DNA from: Heterohyrax brucei
Taxonomy: Eukaryota; Chordata; Mammalia; Hyracoidea; Procaviidae
Length of the DNA stretch: 64,000 nucleotides
NCBI GenBank assembly: GCA_028571685.1
Contig: CM053148.1
Coordinates: 89,798,001 to 89,862,000 of the forward strand
Direction: 5' to 3'
Part shown: positions 54,725-64,000 of the stretch, piece after piece
How positions within the stretch are numbered: position 1 is the first letter of the stretch
Layout: each line of letters starts with the position of its first letter
Translations under genes and position numbers: made by a program
Notes under the pieces: model-generated
Databases searched by the model: none
What the model was told of the DNA's origin: nothing
The model's input: only the letters and a program-made list of their open reading frames with translations

Positions 54725-55261
54725 CCATGTGTCATGAATGTGCCTCACTCCCCAAAATGTGTGTCAACTTGGTTAGGCCCTGATTCCCAGTCCTGTATGG
54801 TTTTCCTCCATTTTGTGATTGATGTAATTTTCCTATGTATTATAAATCCTTATCTCTGCCTGTAGTTAATGAGGCAAGATTAGATTGTATTAAAGAGGAT
54901 TAGAGTGGGTTGTAACACCCTTGTTCAGGTCACGTCCATGATCCGAGGTAAAGAGAGTTTTCCTGGGTTATGGTCTGTACCACTTTGTATCTCATGAGAG
55001 AAAAAATGGAAAAGGAAGCAAGTAGATAGTAGGAGACCTCGTACCACCAACAAAGAGCTCATCCTTTGGACTAGAGTTCCTCCATGGAGAAATTTCTTAT
55101 CCAGCAGAAGACTTTCCTTGACAGCAGAAGGAGAAAGCCTTCCCCTGGAGCTGAATTTGGACTTCTAGCCTATTGGACTGTGGAAGAATAAACTTCTGAC
55201 TGTAAAAGCCATCCAACAGGGTATTGCTGTTATAGCAGCACTATATAACTAACACACCATG
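54725..55261 (+). mobile_element. MaLR-like solo LTR with perfect 5-bp TSD
   Basis: LTR 54730-55256 (527 bp) begins TGTCATGAATGTGCCTCACT and ends TATATAACTAACACA (TG…CA) between CCATG copies (54725-54729 and 55257-55261). Contains AATAAA at 55187-55192. The 5-bp TSD fits the ERVL/MaLR class; no coding interior remains. This copy defines the family ends for the others. Confidence 0.92.
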
Positions 55262-56317
55262 CAATATTGTTGGTCCAGGGATCCTATGAGGCTATCCCAT
55301 GCATATCCCTTGTCTGATACCCACAGGAGCTCCTCAAAGTCACGATAGGTGTTCCCAGCCTGGAGCTTGAGAGGGGGGAATTCATACACCACTTCCCAGG
55401 GATGATCCGAGGAAATTTCATTGTCCCATTAATAACCCAGGATCCTGTGTCCAAAAGGATGGAGCAAGGATTTATTCCTTGGCCTCTGGTTGGCCTCATG
55501 AAAAAAAAAAAAATCAAGTGTAAGTCCTACAGACTTGTCAGCATGAGGAGACGTCAGTAGCAATAACTTCTTATGGCCCTGAGCCTGAGCTCACTGGAAA
55601 CTCCTTTGACAGCACTCAATTCCTATTCGTCTCTTGGTCTATCTCATGTACAGGAAATTGTATTTTTGTAGAAAACTGACTTTCCTAGTTACTCCAATGT
55701 TGAATTATCTTTTCTAAGGGATCTGAGGTCCCTATGCTTATTTTTTATACTTAATTCCTGGATATTTCCAGCCATTCCAGTACGAAGTATCTTCTTGAGT
55801 TTTCTCCTGTGGTTCAGTTCTCAGCAGTCACAGTGCCTAATCCATGACTAGGAGAGAGGTGGCTCTTGGTCTGATCGTCTGGACTTCAGGTGAGTGAGAC
55901 AGACCTAAATGCAGAGATTCATTCACCTTTCTGTGCTGTGTGCATTTTCTTAACCACGTGAGAGTCCAGGCACTTTTAAAGGCCTTACACATGACTGAGT
56001 CAAACTCCCAAAGTCTCTGTTTGATTAAATCAAAGCAAATTGAATTTCAACTCTGTTAAGTCTCTTCACAATCGCCCCTAGAGTGGCCTTTGATGTAATC
56101 AGAGGGACAGAATGAGTAGCGAGAGATCAACAAAAGGAGTGATTCCAAGAGTCTCTGATTCCAACAAGTTCTGTTGTTCCTGCAAGTGAAACTCTCCAAA
56201 ATCCATGGTCTTGGATTAAATAAATGTATCCTTCTTTGTCCTTTAAGCTTGCCATCTGAGGAATATTTGTTTCTTGGGAACAGTGGTTTGAATGGAGGGT
56301 TTGTAGAAGGAGCAGGT
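55262..56317. other. No gene or recognised repeat; (A)n at 55500-55513
   Basis: The A run with preceding ORF 55284-55517 (antisense) suggested a retrocopy, but no TSD or domain was found. Confidence 0.4.
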
Positions 56318-56690
56318 GTGGTCAGAGTTATGTGTCAACTTGGCTAGGTCAGGTTCTCAGTAGCTCTGGAGATTCTCCAATTTGTGATCTCATGTGAGCC
56401 ACCAATAAGTTGAAAGGCTAATCAGTTGAAAGTCAAATAAATAGTTGAAAACCAATAGTGGAACCAATCAGTTGAAAGTCAATCAGTTGAAACCCAGTCT
56501 GTTGAAAGCCAGTCTTCCCTGGTTTGCTGGCCTGCAGCCAATATATAATGGACATTCTGGCACAGCTCTCTGAATCCTGTGTCTCACTCATCATCCTCTG
56601 ACCTTCAGTTATAGGGACACAAGCCAGCAGCCTTCCGGTTGACCTGACAATTTTTTCAGTCCCTGCAACCATGTACGTCAATTCTCCATC
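56318..56690 (+). mobile_element. Unclassified LTR-like repeat with tandem core
   Basis: GGTCAGAGTTATGTGTCAAC start resembles an LTR 5' region (compare GTGTCAACTTGGTTAGGCCC at 54760). The core is a minisatellite, and the 3' part is CTGGCCTGCAGCCAATATAT … GCCTTCCGGTTGACCTGACA. I recall similar elephant repeats but cannot name the family. Confidence 0.45.
56403..56512. repeat. Minisatellite, unit AATCAGTTGAAAG(TC/CC)
   Basis: Seven to eight degenerate 12-16-bp units (AAGTTGAAAGGCT, AATCAGTTGAAAGTC, ATAGTTGAAAACC, AATCAGTTGAAAGTC, AATCAGTTGAAACCC, GTCTGTTGAAAGCC). Confidence 0.85.
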
Positions 56691-56844
56691 CTGATGCCTG
56701 GCTCACTGATTTAGAAACTGTCAACCTCTGCAAATGCATGATCCATTTCCGGACAGAGATCACTCTCTCTCAACACAACAGCGTTGTTCAGCTCTGCTAC
56801 AGCTTTAGCAATTTTTTTCTACTTTTTCTGTCAATCACCGTGAG

Positions 56845-56897
56845 CCAAGCCAAAGCCAAGTGCCGTCCAGTCAGATCTGACTCATGGCGACCCTAGG
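56845..56897 (-). repeat. 53-bp micro-insertion of an RTE/SINE 3' tail with 12-bp TSD
   Basis: Antisense 3' block and tail: CCAAGCCAAAGCCAAGTGCC and GTCAGATCTGACTCATGGCG, then ACCCTAGG. Flanked by AATCACCGTGAG (56833-56844) and AATCACTGTGAG (56898-56909), one mismatch. Confidence 0.9.
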
Positions 56898-56909
56898 AAT
56901 CACTGTGAG

Positions 56910-57210
56910 GAGTATGCTAAAATCACCCAATAAGATAGTAGATTTACCTTTTTGCTTGTTTTTTGTTTTTGTGTATATTTCAAAAGCATATTGCTATTAA
57001 ATATACAAAATTTGGTAAGTAATGGTTTGAAATTATGGTCTATTGAATCTGTTTTGACATTTATATACTTTCTATTTATTGTTGCTTTTTAGCTATTGTG
57101 TACGATTTTTGCTGGCATTATTTCTATTTTAATTTTTAAAATCTTTTTATTACATTCTGGTGGTGTTGCTGGCCACTGCAATGTAATTGAATCTGCCTCA
57201 GAAGACTTGA
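56910..57210. other. No gene or recognised repeat
   Basis: AT-rich. Confidence 0.4.
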
Positions 57211-57638
57211 TTTTGTTGTTAGGTGCGACTGAGTCAGCTCCAGCTCATAGCAAGCCTGTGTTCAACAGAACGAAACACGGGCCAGTCCTGTGTCATTCTC
57301 ATAACCATTGTCATGCTTGAGCCCATCGTTACAGACACAATGTCAGTCCATCTCACTGAGGGCCTTTCTCTTTTTCACTGATTCTCTACGTTACCAAGCG
57401 TTGTGTCTGTCTCCAGAGACCGGTTGCTGCTGATACAATTTCCAAACTATGTGACAGGAAGAATCACATGCTTGCTTTTAAGGAATGTTTTGCCTGTTCT
57501 TCTTCCATGACAGATGTGTTCATGTTTCTCCAAATCCCTCCAGAATTTCTCACCAACAGCACAATTAGGAAGTGCCATTTCTTCTTCAGTCTTCCTTACT
57601 TAGTGCGCAGTTTCATGTGCGTGTGAGACCACTGAAAA
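57211..57638 (-). mobile_element. RTE LINE 3' UTR, antisense
   Basis: The longest RTE 3' UTR here: TTTTGTTGTTAGGTGCGACT, TTCAACAGAACGAAACACGG, GCTTGAGCCCATCGTTACAG, CTTCTTCCATGACAGATGTG, CTTCTTCAGTCTTCCTTACT. 5' truncated (right side), where a mariner adjoins. Confidence 0.82.
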
Positions 57639-57885
57639 CAAGCGGACTGCCAATTAGTTCTCCAGCTCATCCTAGAAAAAGTGCTACCTACCTCGTTGCT
57701 GCATGCTAAAGTCACCTCTGAGGAGTCCCTTTGGGAAGTTATCCACCAATGCCAGCACCCAGCCTTCCCTTCAAAGCAATTTTGGGACTCTTTTTCTGGA
57801 ATGCCCATCAGAGCTGTCATCACATTACCTTTGATGTCCTGAATGTCATCAAGACGCCTTCCTTTCAGTATTTCCTTTATCTCTG
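57639..57885 (-). mobile_element. mariner 3' fragment, antisense
   Basis: Begins CAAGCGGACTGCCAATTAGT, the complement of the 3' inverted repeat. Antisense translation over 57596-57823 reads IPEKESQNCFEGK and WHWWITS, the transposase C-terminus. Ends near the AAAGATAAAGGAAATACTGA complement. No TA at the RTE side, so the junction is eroded. Confidence 0.8.
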
Positions 57886-58397
57886 GTTTTTTTCTTGAGT
57901 TTTTTCTTCAGTCCTTTCAGCCTGGGAAAAGTCAAACATGTTCTACTCTAGGGTTTTCTAAATCTGTGTCAGAAGACTTACAATGCTACTACATACCTGT
58001 GTCTCAAAGAAACGGGAAGATTTCTTTTCCAAGAAGAATAAACCCTAACCCAACTTCATGCACAGCCTACCATCCATCAAGGACTCTCTAGATCAGGTCA
58101 ATGTATACCCCAGGTCCATCCCTGCAGGGGATGAATTCTGCTATGCACATTTTCATACTCAGTTTCTGAGAGTTCTCTTTTATGATTATGTTTCCATTGC
58201 TCTCCATCACAGCAAATGAATGCCTGTCTTTTTTACTGGCTTCTTTCCCAGTCTTCATTTCTCTGCTCATATTTCAAATACTGAATAAATTACAAGCATT
58301 CAAATCTTCTTCTCAAGATCTGTTTCTGGGAGACTTCAACTGAGGTATCTATGTTCTCCATCTCTTTGTTGACTGAAAATTTTATATAAATCTATAT
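57886..58397. other. No gene or recognised repeat
   Basis: Two short frames here lack recognisable domains. Confidence 0.4.
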
Positions 58398-58431
58398 CTA
58401 TTCAGATCTGACTCGATGGCACTTGGCTTGG
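58398..58431 (+). repeat. Short RTE/SINE 3'-tail insertion
   Basis: TCAGATCTGACTCGATGGCA then CTTGGCTTGG in an AT-rich context. CTATAT on both sides (58392-58397, 58432-58437) is a short and weak TSD candidate. Confidence 0.65.
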
Positions 58432-59230
58432 CTATATAATAAATCTTTATATATTATATATATATTTACATTTATTAATAGTTTTGATATTTTAAGATTT
58501 GTATTCATCACCTTATGTCCCATTCATTTGTCACATATTTATCACCGTCTGGATCACTTCAAGTACACATAGGGACCACGCACTTTACTTAGGTACCTAA
58601 AATTTTTCTTTGTTTAATTCTACCTGATGGAAAGAAAAGTCCAGAAGAAGCTTGCAGTTAATTTCAAGGGGGAAGATCTGTCCTCAATCAAAAGAGAAGG
58701 GGGGAAAAAAAACCAAAAAAAAACTAGAGCACACATAAAAATAAACAAATAATTCTGGGGAATGATTTCTAATTACCTGCTCTAAAGACACAGAAACAAT
58801 TGTAAATTGCTGAGAAATATTTTATCCACAGGCCTGGGTTTTAATCAGTAGAACACAATTAAAATATCAAAATATTATTTAAATTTGTAGCTTTGAATGA
58901 GGTTATCCCCTATAAAAATTCAGAAAGCGTTACCGTAACTATAGCAACTACCATTCATCAAGTGCTTACTACAGCAATGTCACAGTGATCCCAACGTTAG
59001 AGTCATCCTTTACTCTTCGTCACAACCCAGGGGACGTCCAGAGGTATATTTGTTTTACAAATAAGGAATCTGAATCTCTGATGGATTCAGACACTTGACT
59101 GCATCAGTGTCTGAAAATGCCTAAATTATTCTGAAAATTAAAGTGTATTGGAATGTGATGTTGTTAAAACTTAATTTCCTGAGACAAAAAGGGTAAGAAA
59201 AGTTTTCAAGTATTTAATGCTATCCCTTAG
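58432..59230. other. No gene or recognised repeat
   Basis: AT-rich. No recognised element. Confidence 0.4.
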
Positions 59231-59263
59231 AATCCGACTCGATGGCACTTGGCTTTGGCTTGG
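59231..59263 (+). repeat. Short RTE/SINE 3'-tail insertion
   Basis: AATCCGACTCGATGGCACTT and GGCTTTGGCTTGG between CTTAG copies (59226-59230, 59264-59268). Abuts the following AfroSINE. Confidence 0.65.
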
Positions 59264-59265
59264 CT

Positions 59266-59465
59266 TAGTATACTACTGATGGTGTAGTGGATAAGTTCTC
59301 AACTGCTAACCAAAAGGTCACTGTTTTTGAAAGTTTGTTCCCAGAAGCCCCCACCAGCTGCTCCATGGGGAAAAATGTGGTAGTCTGCTTCTGTAAAGAT
59401 TTACAGACTTGCACACCCTATGTGAGGCAGTTCTGCTCCGTCCTGTAGGGTGGCTATGAGTCACA
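59266..59465 (+). repeat. AfroSINE, long form, 3' truncated
   Basis: ACTGATGGTGTAGTGGATAA head, long-form block ATGTGGTAGTCTGCTTCTGT with AAAGATTTACAGACTTGC, ends GGGTGGCTATGAGTCACA without a tail. Confidence 0.87.
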
Positions 59466-59574
59466 TACCAATGGGAAGAGTATTACTTTCATGGCTCCAT
59501 AAGCACCGAACTCAATCTAATTTAAATGCATGTGTACATATACACACATACACACTCATGCCTATATGTATAAC

Positions 59575-59928
59575 CAAAAAATCCAAACTGGTTGCTCTTG
59601 AGTCCAATTTGACTTGCAGTGACCATGTACCAAAATAAACCTGCTACCGTCAAATCTATTCCAACTTATAGGGACCCTATAGAACAGACTAGAATGGCTC
59701 TGTAGAGTTTCCAAGGAGGGCCTGGTGAGTTCAAACTGCTGATCTTTTTGTTAGCAGCTGGAGCACTTAACCAATATGCCACCAGGGTGGTTTCCGATGA
59801 CAGGTGGTTTACTAAAGGACAGAGTGAAACTGCCCCATAGTATTTTCAAGGGTCAGCTGATGTGTTTGAACTGCAAACCTTTTAGTTAGCAATCAAGTTC
59901 TTAACCACTCCATCACCAGGATTCCCAA
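59575..59928 (-). repeat. AfroSINE split by a second AfroSINE (outer)
   Basis: Antisense 3' part AAATCCAAACTGGTTGCTCT … AGTGACCATGTACC. It resumes near 59800 with TACTAAAGGACAGAGTGAAA and ends TTAACCACTCCATCACCAGG. Confidence 0.82.
59637..59793 (-). repeat. AfroSINE nested in an AfroSINE, same orientation
   Basis: Complete antisense short-form copy: AACCTGCTACCGTCAAATCT … TTAACCAATATGCCACCAGG. Confidence 0.88.
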
Positions 59929-60489
59929 AAAATGTGTATACAAAGTTTAGATGGAGTCAGTCAGTTTTCTGAATGCATCTATTTCTATACATATCAATAA
60001 TTTATATTTTATAATGGAATTTTCATGAATGAATAAGCTGAATCCAATAATTTTCTTCAAATGCCGTAAATGTGTTTAGTAACTTAGTAAGACAATTCTA
60101 ACACAATTAACTCTAATAATTTTCCAGCAGACTAGAATACAAAAAATAAGAAATGTTGCCTATCGAGAGTCAGATCTCCTTTTTAGTTTATCATTAATAA
60201 CCTCACAGATACTACTTTTCATAAATATTACTCAATTTCTTCTGTCTATTTGCTCTCCAAGTCTAATACTAAGGCTATATTACATTTCATCTTTCTTCTC
60301 AAACACCTTTTTAAAAAAATTGGCAAGTTATGTCTTCATTCTATCTACTCACTTACCTGTATTTGTGCTCAGGTTCTGCTTTCCTTTCTGATTTATAGCT
60401 TGTTTATCCTAAGACCCAACTTGAAGTCTAACTATTTTCCACAGTATTTTGTTGCATGTATTTATTTATTTTACTTTTCCTCCTAGTGG
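59929..60489. other. No gene or recognised repeat
   Basis: AT-rich. The 78-codon frame at 60250-60486 has no recognisable domain. Confidence 0.4.
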
Positions 60490-61520
60490 CCAATTTTTTA
60501 AAAAATTTTATTATGATTAAGTGAAAGTATAGAATCCAAGTCAATTTTACATACTTGCCACTCTAAAACTCTACCTGCTGTGTCCACCCTGAGACAGCAC
60601 ACTCTTCCTTTTCACTCTTTACTTCTAGTATCCTCCCAATGAACATCTATCCTCTCTTCTCCACTCTCCATTCTCTCCTTTCTCCTCTACAATAGACAGC
60701 CTTCTATAAATGTATAAAACCATAAAGTACACACACCACATGCTCACTCTGTGTCTCTGAGTCCATTACACTTTTAGTCTGAAGTGTTGACCTCACTACT
60801 GGTTTCAGGTCTGGGGCAGCAGCAAGTCTAGGGGCCATGTTCCCAGGGGACCCTCCAGGGTGTCAGACCATCAGTTCTGGTCTTTTAGTAGAGTTCTTGA
60901 TCTGCATGCCTCTTTTTCTCGTGTTGCAGCAGAGACTCTAAATTGTGTCCCCTGCCAAGGCTGTCTTTGTTGGTGGCTGGGTGATATCTTGTTCTTCTGG
61001 TCTCATGCTGACGCAGTCTCCCAATCATATGGATCCTTACGTCTCCTGGGCTCATTTTCCCTTGTGTCTTTGATGTTCTCAGTTGTCATGTGTTACAGGT
61101 ATTTTGGGATTAATTGATGTTCCTCAGATGGCAGCTTGCTGACTTTTAACGTGCCAGATGCCACCTACCAACAAGGAATGCAGAAGAATCTCTTAATAAA
61201 AGGCTAGTTATGCCAATTGACCTCTATGTGCCCTGAAAACATGGTCCTCAGAACCCTGTCCCTGCTACCCTATCCTTTGAAATGTTAGGTTGAATTTAGA
61301 AAATCTTTTAGTTTATGATGTAGTCCAGTTATGCCTTGTACAGGGTGGTGTCAATAACCCTTCACCTAACCGAATTCCTATTAACTATTTAATCTATGAC
61401 AACTCTCCCCTTCCTTTCCCATCCTTGTAGCCATCAGAGTCCTGTCTTCTGTATTTAGTATATTTTTAAGTCCTTATTGCAGACATCTGATACAATACTT
61501 GTCATTGATGATTTTTGGTT
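60490..61520 (-). mobile_element. Older L1 3' region, antisense
   Basis: Starts with TTTTTTAAAAAATTTTATTA (A tail), then GAGACAGCACACTCTTCCTT, ATAAATGTATAAAACCATAA, ACCATCAGTTCTGGTCTTTT, CTGGTCTCATGCTGACGCAG, TGACTTTTAACGTGCCAGAT: antisense L1 3' UTR. More diverged than the copies at 23628 or 62174. Right boundary uncertain. The ORF at 60860-61117 is a shadow. Confidence 0.8.
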
Positions 61521-62162
61521 GCTAATTCTGTTCGGCAATTAATGGTTTCGTCTTTCTTGACTTACAGGAAGCAAGTGGTATAGGTAGTCATTCCTTTACT
61601 GGAAGCCACACCCTCTTAGTCCTTCATGCACCTCCCCTTTCACACACATTACTCATTTGTCTTTGTTTATTTACCCTCTACGCTTTGTAATGGGCAGGGT
61701 TCAATCCTAGATCATCTTCTTTATCTATAATCACTTTCTCGCTGACTGTATCCAGTGTCACAGCTTTTAAATTCATATATAAATGTTACAAATTTTGATT
61801 TTTTCTTAATCTAGATCTATGATCTGCACTCCCCACTCGCATCTTGCTACTCAAAATACTGACTTTTTCTGCCTTTTTCTCGTCTTAACTTCAGCCATCT
61901 GAACCTAAGCTTTGCTTTTCTTATCACCCAAATTGACTTTTCCTTCAATTATTCCCCTCTCAGTAAATAGAAATTCTTTTCTTCTTGTTGCTTGGACAAA
62001 ATGCTGGAGTCATACTGGCGTCATCGTTTTCTGTCTTTTCCCAAGTTAATAACAAATGCTAACAGTTATTTACAGTAATTGCTGGATACCAAGCAATGTT
62101 CTTAACTGGCTTATGTATGTTAATTAACAGAATTCTCACAATAACTTTATGAGTAGATAATG
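61521..62162. other. No gene or recognised repeat
   Basis: May include further decayed L1 sequence at its left side. Confidence 0.4.
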
Positions 62163-62874
62163 CCTTCACCCTCTTTTTCTACTTTTTTATTATGACTGAG
62201 TGAAAATGTACATTCCCATATAAATTTGCATACTCACCTATATGCAGCTTCCACTGCTCTCCCTGCACGGTGACAGCACACTCTTCCTCTCTGCTCCATA
62301 CATAACTTATCTTCTCAGTAGTCTCCTATCTTCTCCTCTCCACTCACTCTCCTTCCTCCAGTATGAGGTCAGCAGGACAACATCCTATAGATGCATAGAA
62401 CCATAAAGTGCCCACAAAATATGGTCACTGTGCATCACCAAGTCCAATCCATTGCTATCCGAAGAGTTGAACTTCATTATGATTCATGGGCAAGGGCAGC
62501 ATCAGGGCCAGGGACTGTGCTCCTAGGGGAAACCCAAAGCCCCTGGACCATCAATTTTAGCCTTTTAGTGGTGATCTCAGGGTGCACCCCTATTTATTCT
62601 TGTGTTGCCAGTGAGATTCAACTTTGTGAGCTCCATTGCTGCTATTACTTGTGGTGGCCAGTCACCATCTGGTTCTTCCAGTCACAAGTCGATGTAGACA
62701 CCCACTCACGTGGGTCTCTCTGTCTTCTGAGTTTTCTTTCCCCGATGTCGTTATGAACCTCGGTGATCATCCATTCCTGCTGAGTTGGGACCAATTGCTG
62801 TACCCTCAGATGGCAGCTTGGCAGCTTTTAAGACCCCAGATGCCACTCACCAATGTGGGGGGTCCTTCACCCTC
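62163..62874 (-). mobile_element. 5'-truncated L1 3' end, antisense, with 11-bp TSD
   Basis: L1 at 62174-62863: TTTTTTATTATGACTGAGTG … GGCAGCTTTTAAGACCCCAG, the complement of 47900-48555. Flanked by CCTTCACCCTC (62163-62173 and 62864-62874). The two ~130-codon sense ORFs at 62391-63034 are shadows. Confidence 0.92.
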
Positions 62875-63630
62875 CTTTTACAGATTATGTATCATAAGAA
62901 GTATAAGTAGTGTGTGGCTATGTAGCATTAAACAGATTCTGAGGTTCAAACCAAGTCAGTCTGATTCTAGAGTACATGCTTTTAACTACTCTTATGTTTT
63001 AAAAATACAGCCAAAATCCTGTAGTTTCTCATAGACTCCAAAACACCTAATTTGCTCTACCACTGTCTGTTAACTGTCGTATTCCATTACTTGCTTACCT
63101 AGTCTTCATTCTTAAGACTTTATTCCTTTTACTGAAAATACTTAAAATCTAAAAAAAAAAATTTTCTTTTTTTTTTAACACCCATGTAGTGTCTTACCTC
63201 TGCTGTACTCAAAACCCTCCGGGTACTTCTTATTGCTGTCAAAAAAAGTAAGAAAGAACAAACCAAAGTCCTTACACTCTTGCACTTCAGAGTCCACCAG
63301 AACTGTTCCTCCATTTTTCCCATAACTTCAGCTGCTACACGCTTCCCCCCTCCAGTCTCAAGGCCTTGGGGTCAAGTTCACTCTGGGCCATTCTCTCAGA
63401 CTGGGACGACACTCCTCTCGATATCTATTTGTCTTTATCTTCACTTTCTTTCTTCGTATCTGTTCAAATATGACCTTACTAGACAAGCTGTACCTAAATA
63501 ATAATACCACAGCCTCTTTGTTGTCCCTATTACTTGTCTTTGATTTTTTCCCCATAGCTGAGTACCCAGAGCAGTTTTGTTTGTTTGTTTGTTGTTTTTT
63601 TCCCCCTGTTTCTTTTTCCCCTACTGTTTT
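62875..63630. other. No gene or recognised repeat; (A/T)n at 63150-63178
   Basis: A run followed by T run (AAAAAAAAATTTTCTTTTTTTTTT). Otherwise unrecognised. GTTTGTTTGTTTGTTG at 63578 is a short simple repeat. Confidence 0.45.
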
Positions 63631-63792
63631 ATTCCTTGGTGGCATAGTGGGTAAGTGCTACGGCTGTTAACCAAAAAGTTGACAGTTCAAAGCCACCAGG
63701 TCCTCCTTGGAAACTCTGTGCGGCAGTTCTACTCCATCTGTAGGGTCATTATGAGTCAGAATTGACTCGACAGCAGTGGGCTTGGGCTTGTT
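63631..63792 (+). repeat. AfroSINE, short form
   Basis: CCTTGGTGGCATAGTGGGTA head; tail CGACAGCAGTGGGCTTGGGC. Confidence 0.92.
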
Positions 63793-63801
63793 TTGTTCCT
63801 G

Positions 63802-63905
63802 AAGTCAGTGGCCCTAAGTGGCACAAATGACTGCTAAGCGTTCAACTACTAATCCAAAAATTAATGGTTTGATCCACTCGGAGGCATTGGAAAGAGATAC
63901 TCAAC
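63802..63905 (+). repeat. Old AfroSINE head
   Basis: AAGTGGCACAAATGACTGCT, AAAATTAATGGTTTGATCCA, ACTCGGAGGCATTGGAAAGA (long-form style). The body decays before the window end. Confidence 0.55.
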
Positions 63906-64000
63906 AAAGCTCCTGAATACAGTATCCATCTACATGCTGAAAGTGTTCAAAGTTGCCCAGATACACTCCTTGCAAAACTAAAGTTAATCTTTTCATGTCT

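Noticed and set aside
56403-56512. CRISPR-like array
   Set aside because: Units are 12-16 bp, contiguous, degenerate and without unique spacers, in a mammalian genome. It is a minisatellite.
62391-63034. Two overlapping ~130-aa ORFs as a gene
   Set aside because: They lie in antisense L1 3' UTR bounded by a target-site duplication.

Overview
This is nuclear DNA from a placental mammal of the clade Afrotheria, most likely a paenungulate (elephant, manatee or hyrax). The diagnosis rests on repeats alone. More than 50 copies of a tRNA-derived AfroSINE-type element are scattered through the window, alongside fragments of its RTE (BovB-like) LINE partner, a lineage-specific L1, and MaLR-like LTRs. 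The species call is an inference from remembered elephant repeat sequences, not a database match. No host protein-coding exon, rRNA or functional tRNA gene could be supported. The sequence is AT-rich and looks intergenic or deeply intronic, and every open reading frame I could recognise belongs to a transposon.

Layout. 1-13 kb: sparse SINEs, one MaLR-like LTR (2061-2913), and an unidentified ~320-bp repeat present twice, once inside that LTR. 13.4-17 kb: an old antisense L1 3' region split by an LTR, then a sense L1 that joins an ORF1 segment directly to the L1 3' UTR with no ORF2 between. 17-20 kb: two LTRs of the same family in opposite orientation. 20-34 kb: dense and often nested SINEs, short L1 3' ends with target-site duplications (TSDs), and RTE 3' ends. 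34.1-37.3 kb: an RTE reverse-transcriptase fragment, a mariner with both terminal repeats and flanking TA, and an LTR. 38-41.4 kb: LTRs and a CAA/GAAACAAA minisatellite. 41.4-48.6 kb: a full-length L1 with a perfect 15-bp TSD but broken ORFs. 48.9-50.6 kb: an LTR-like element interrupted by a head-to-head mariner pair and an RTE 3' end. 51-64 kb: SINEs, a solo LTR with a perfect 5-bp TSD, RTE and mariner fragments in antisense, and two more antisense L1 3' ends.

How the parts relate. AfroSINEs, a second SINE with a tRNA-Gly-like head, and the RTE LINE all share nearly the same 3' block (…CTATGAGTCGGAANCGACTCGACGGCA…). The sequence therefore suggests that RTE reverse transcriptase mobilised both SINEs. 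The most unusual pattern is a set of extremely short insertions, about 16-53 bp. They consist only of that shared 3' block plus a third tail type (GGCACTTGGCTTGGCTT), and several have clear TSDs. Nothing resembling a new defence, metabolic or signalling system was found.
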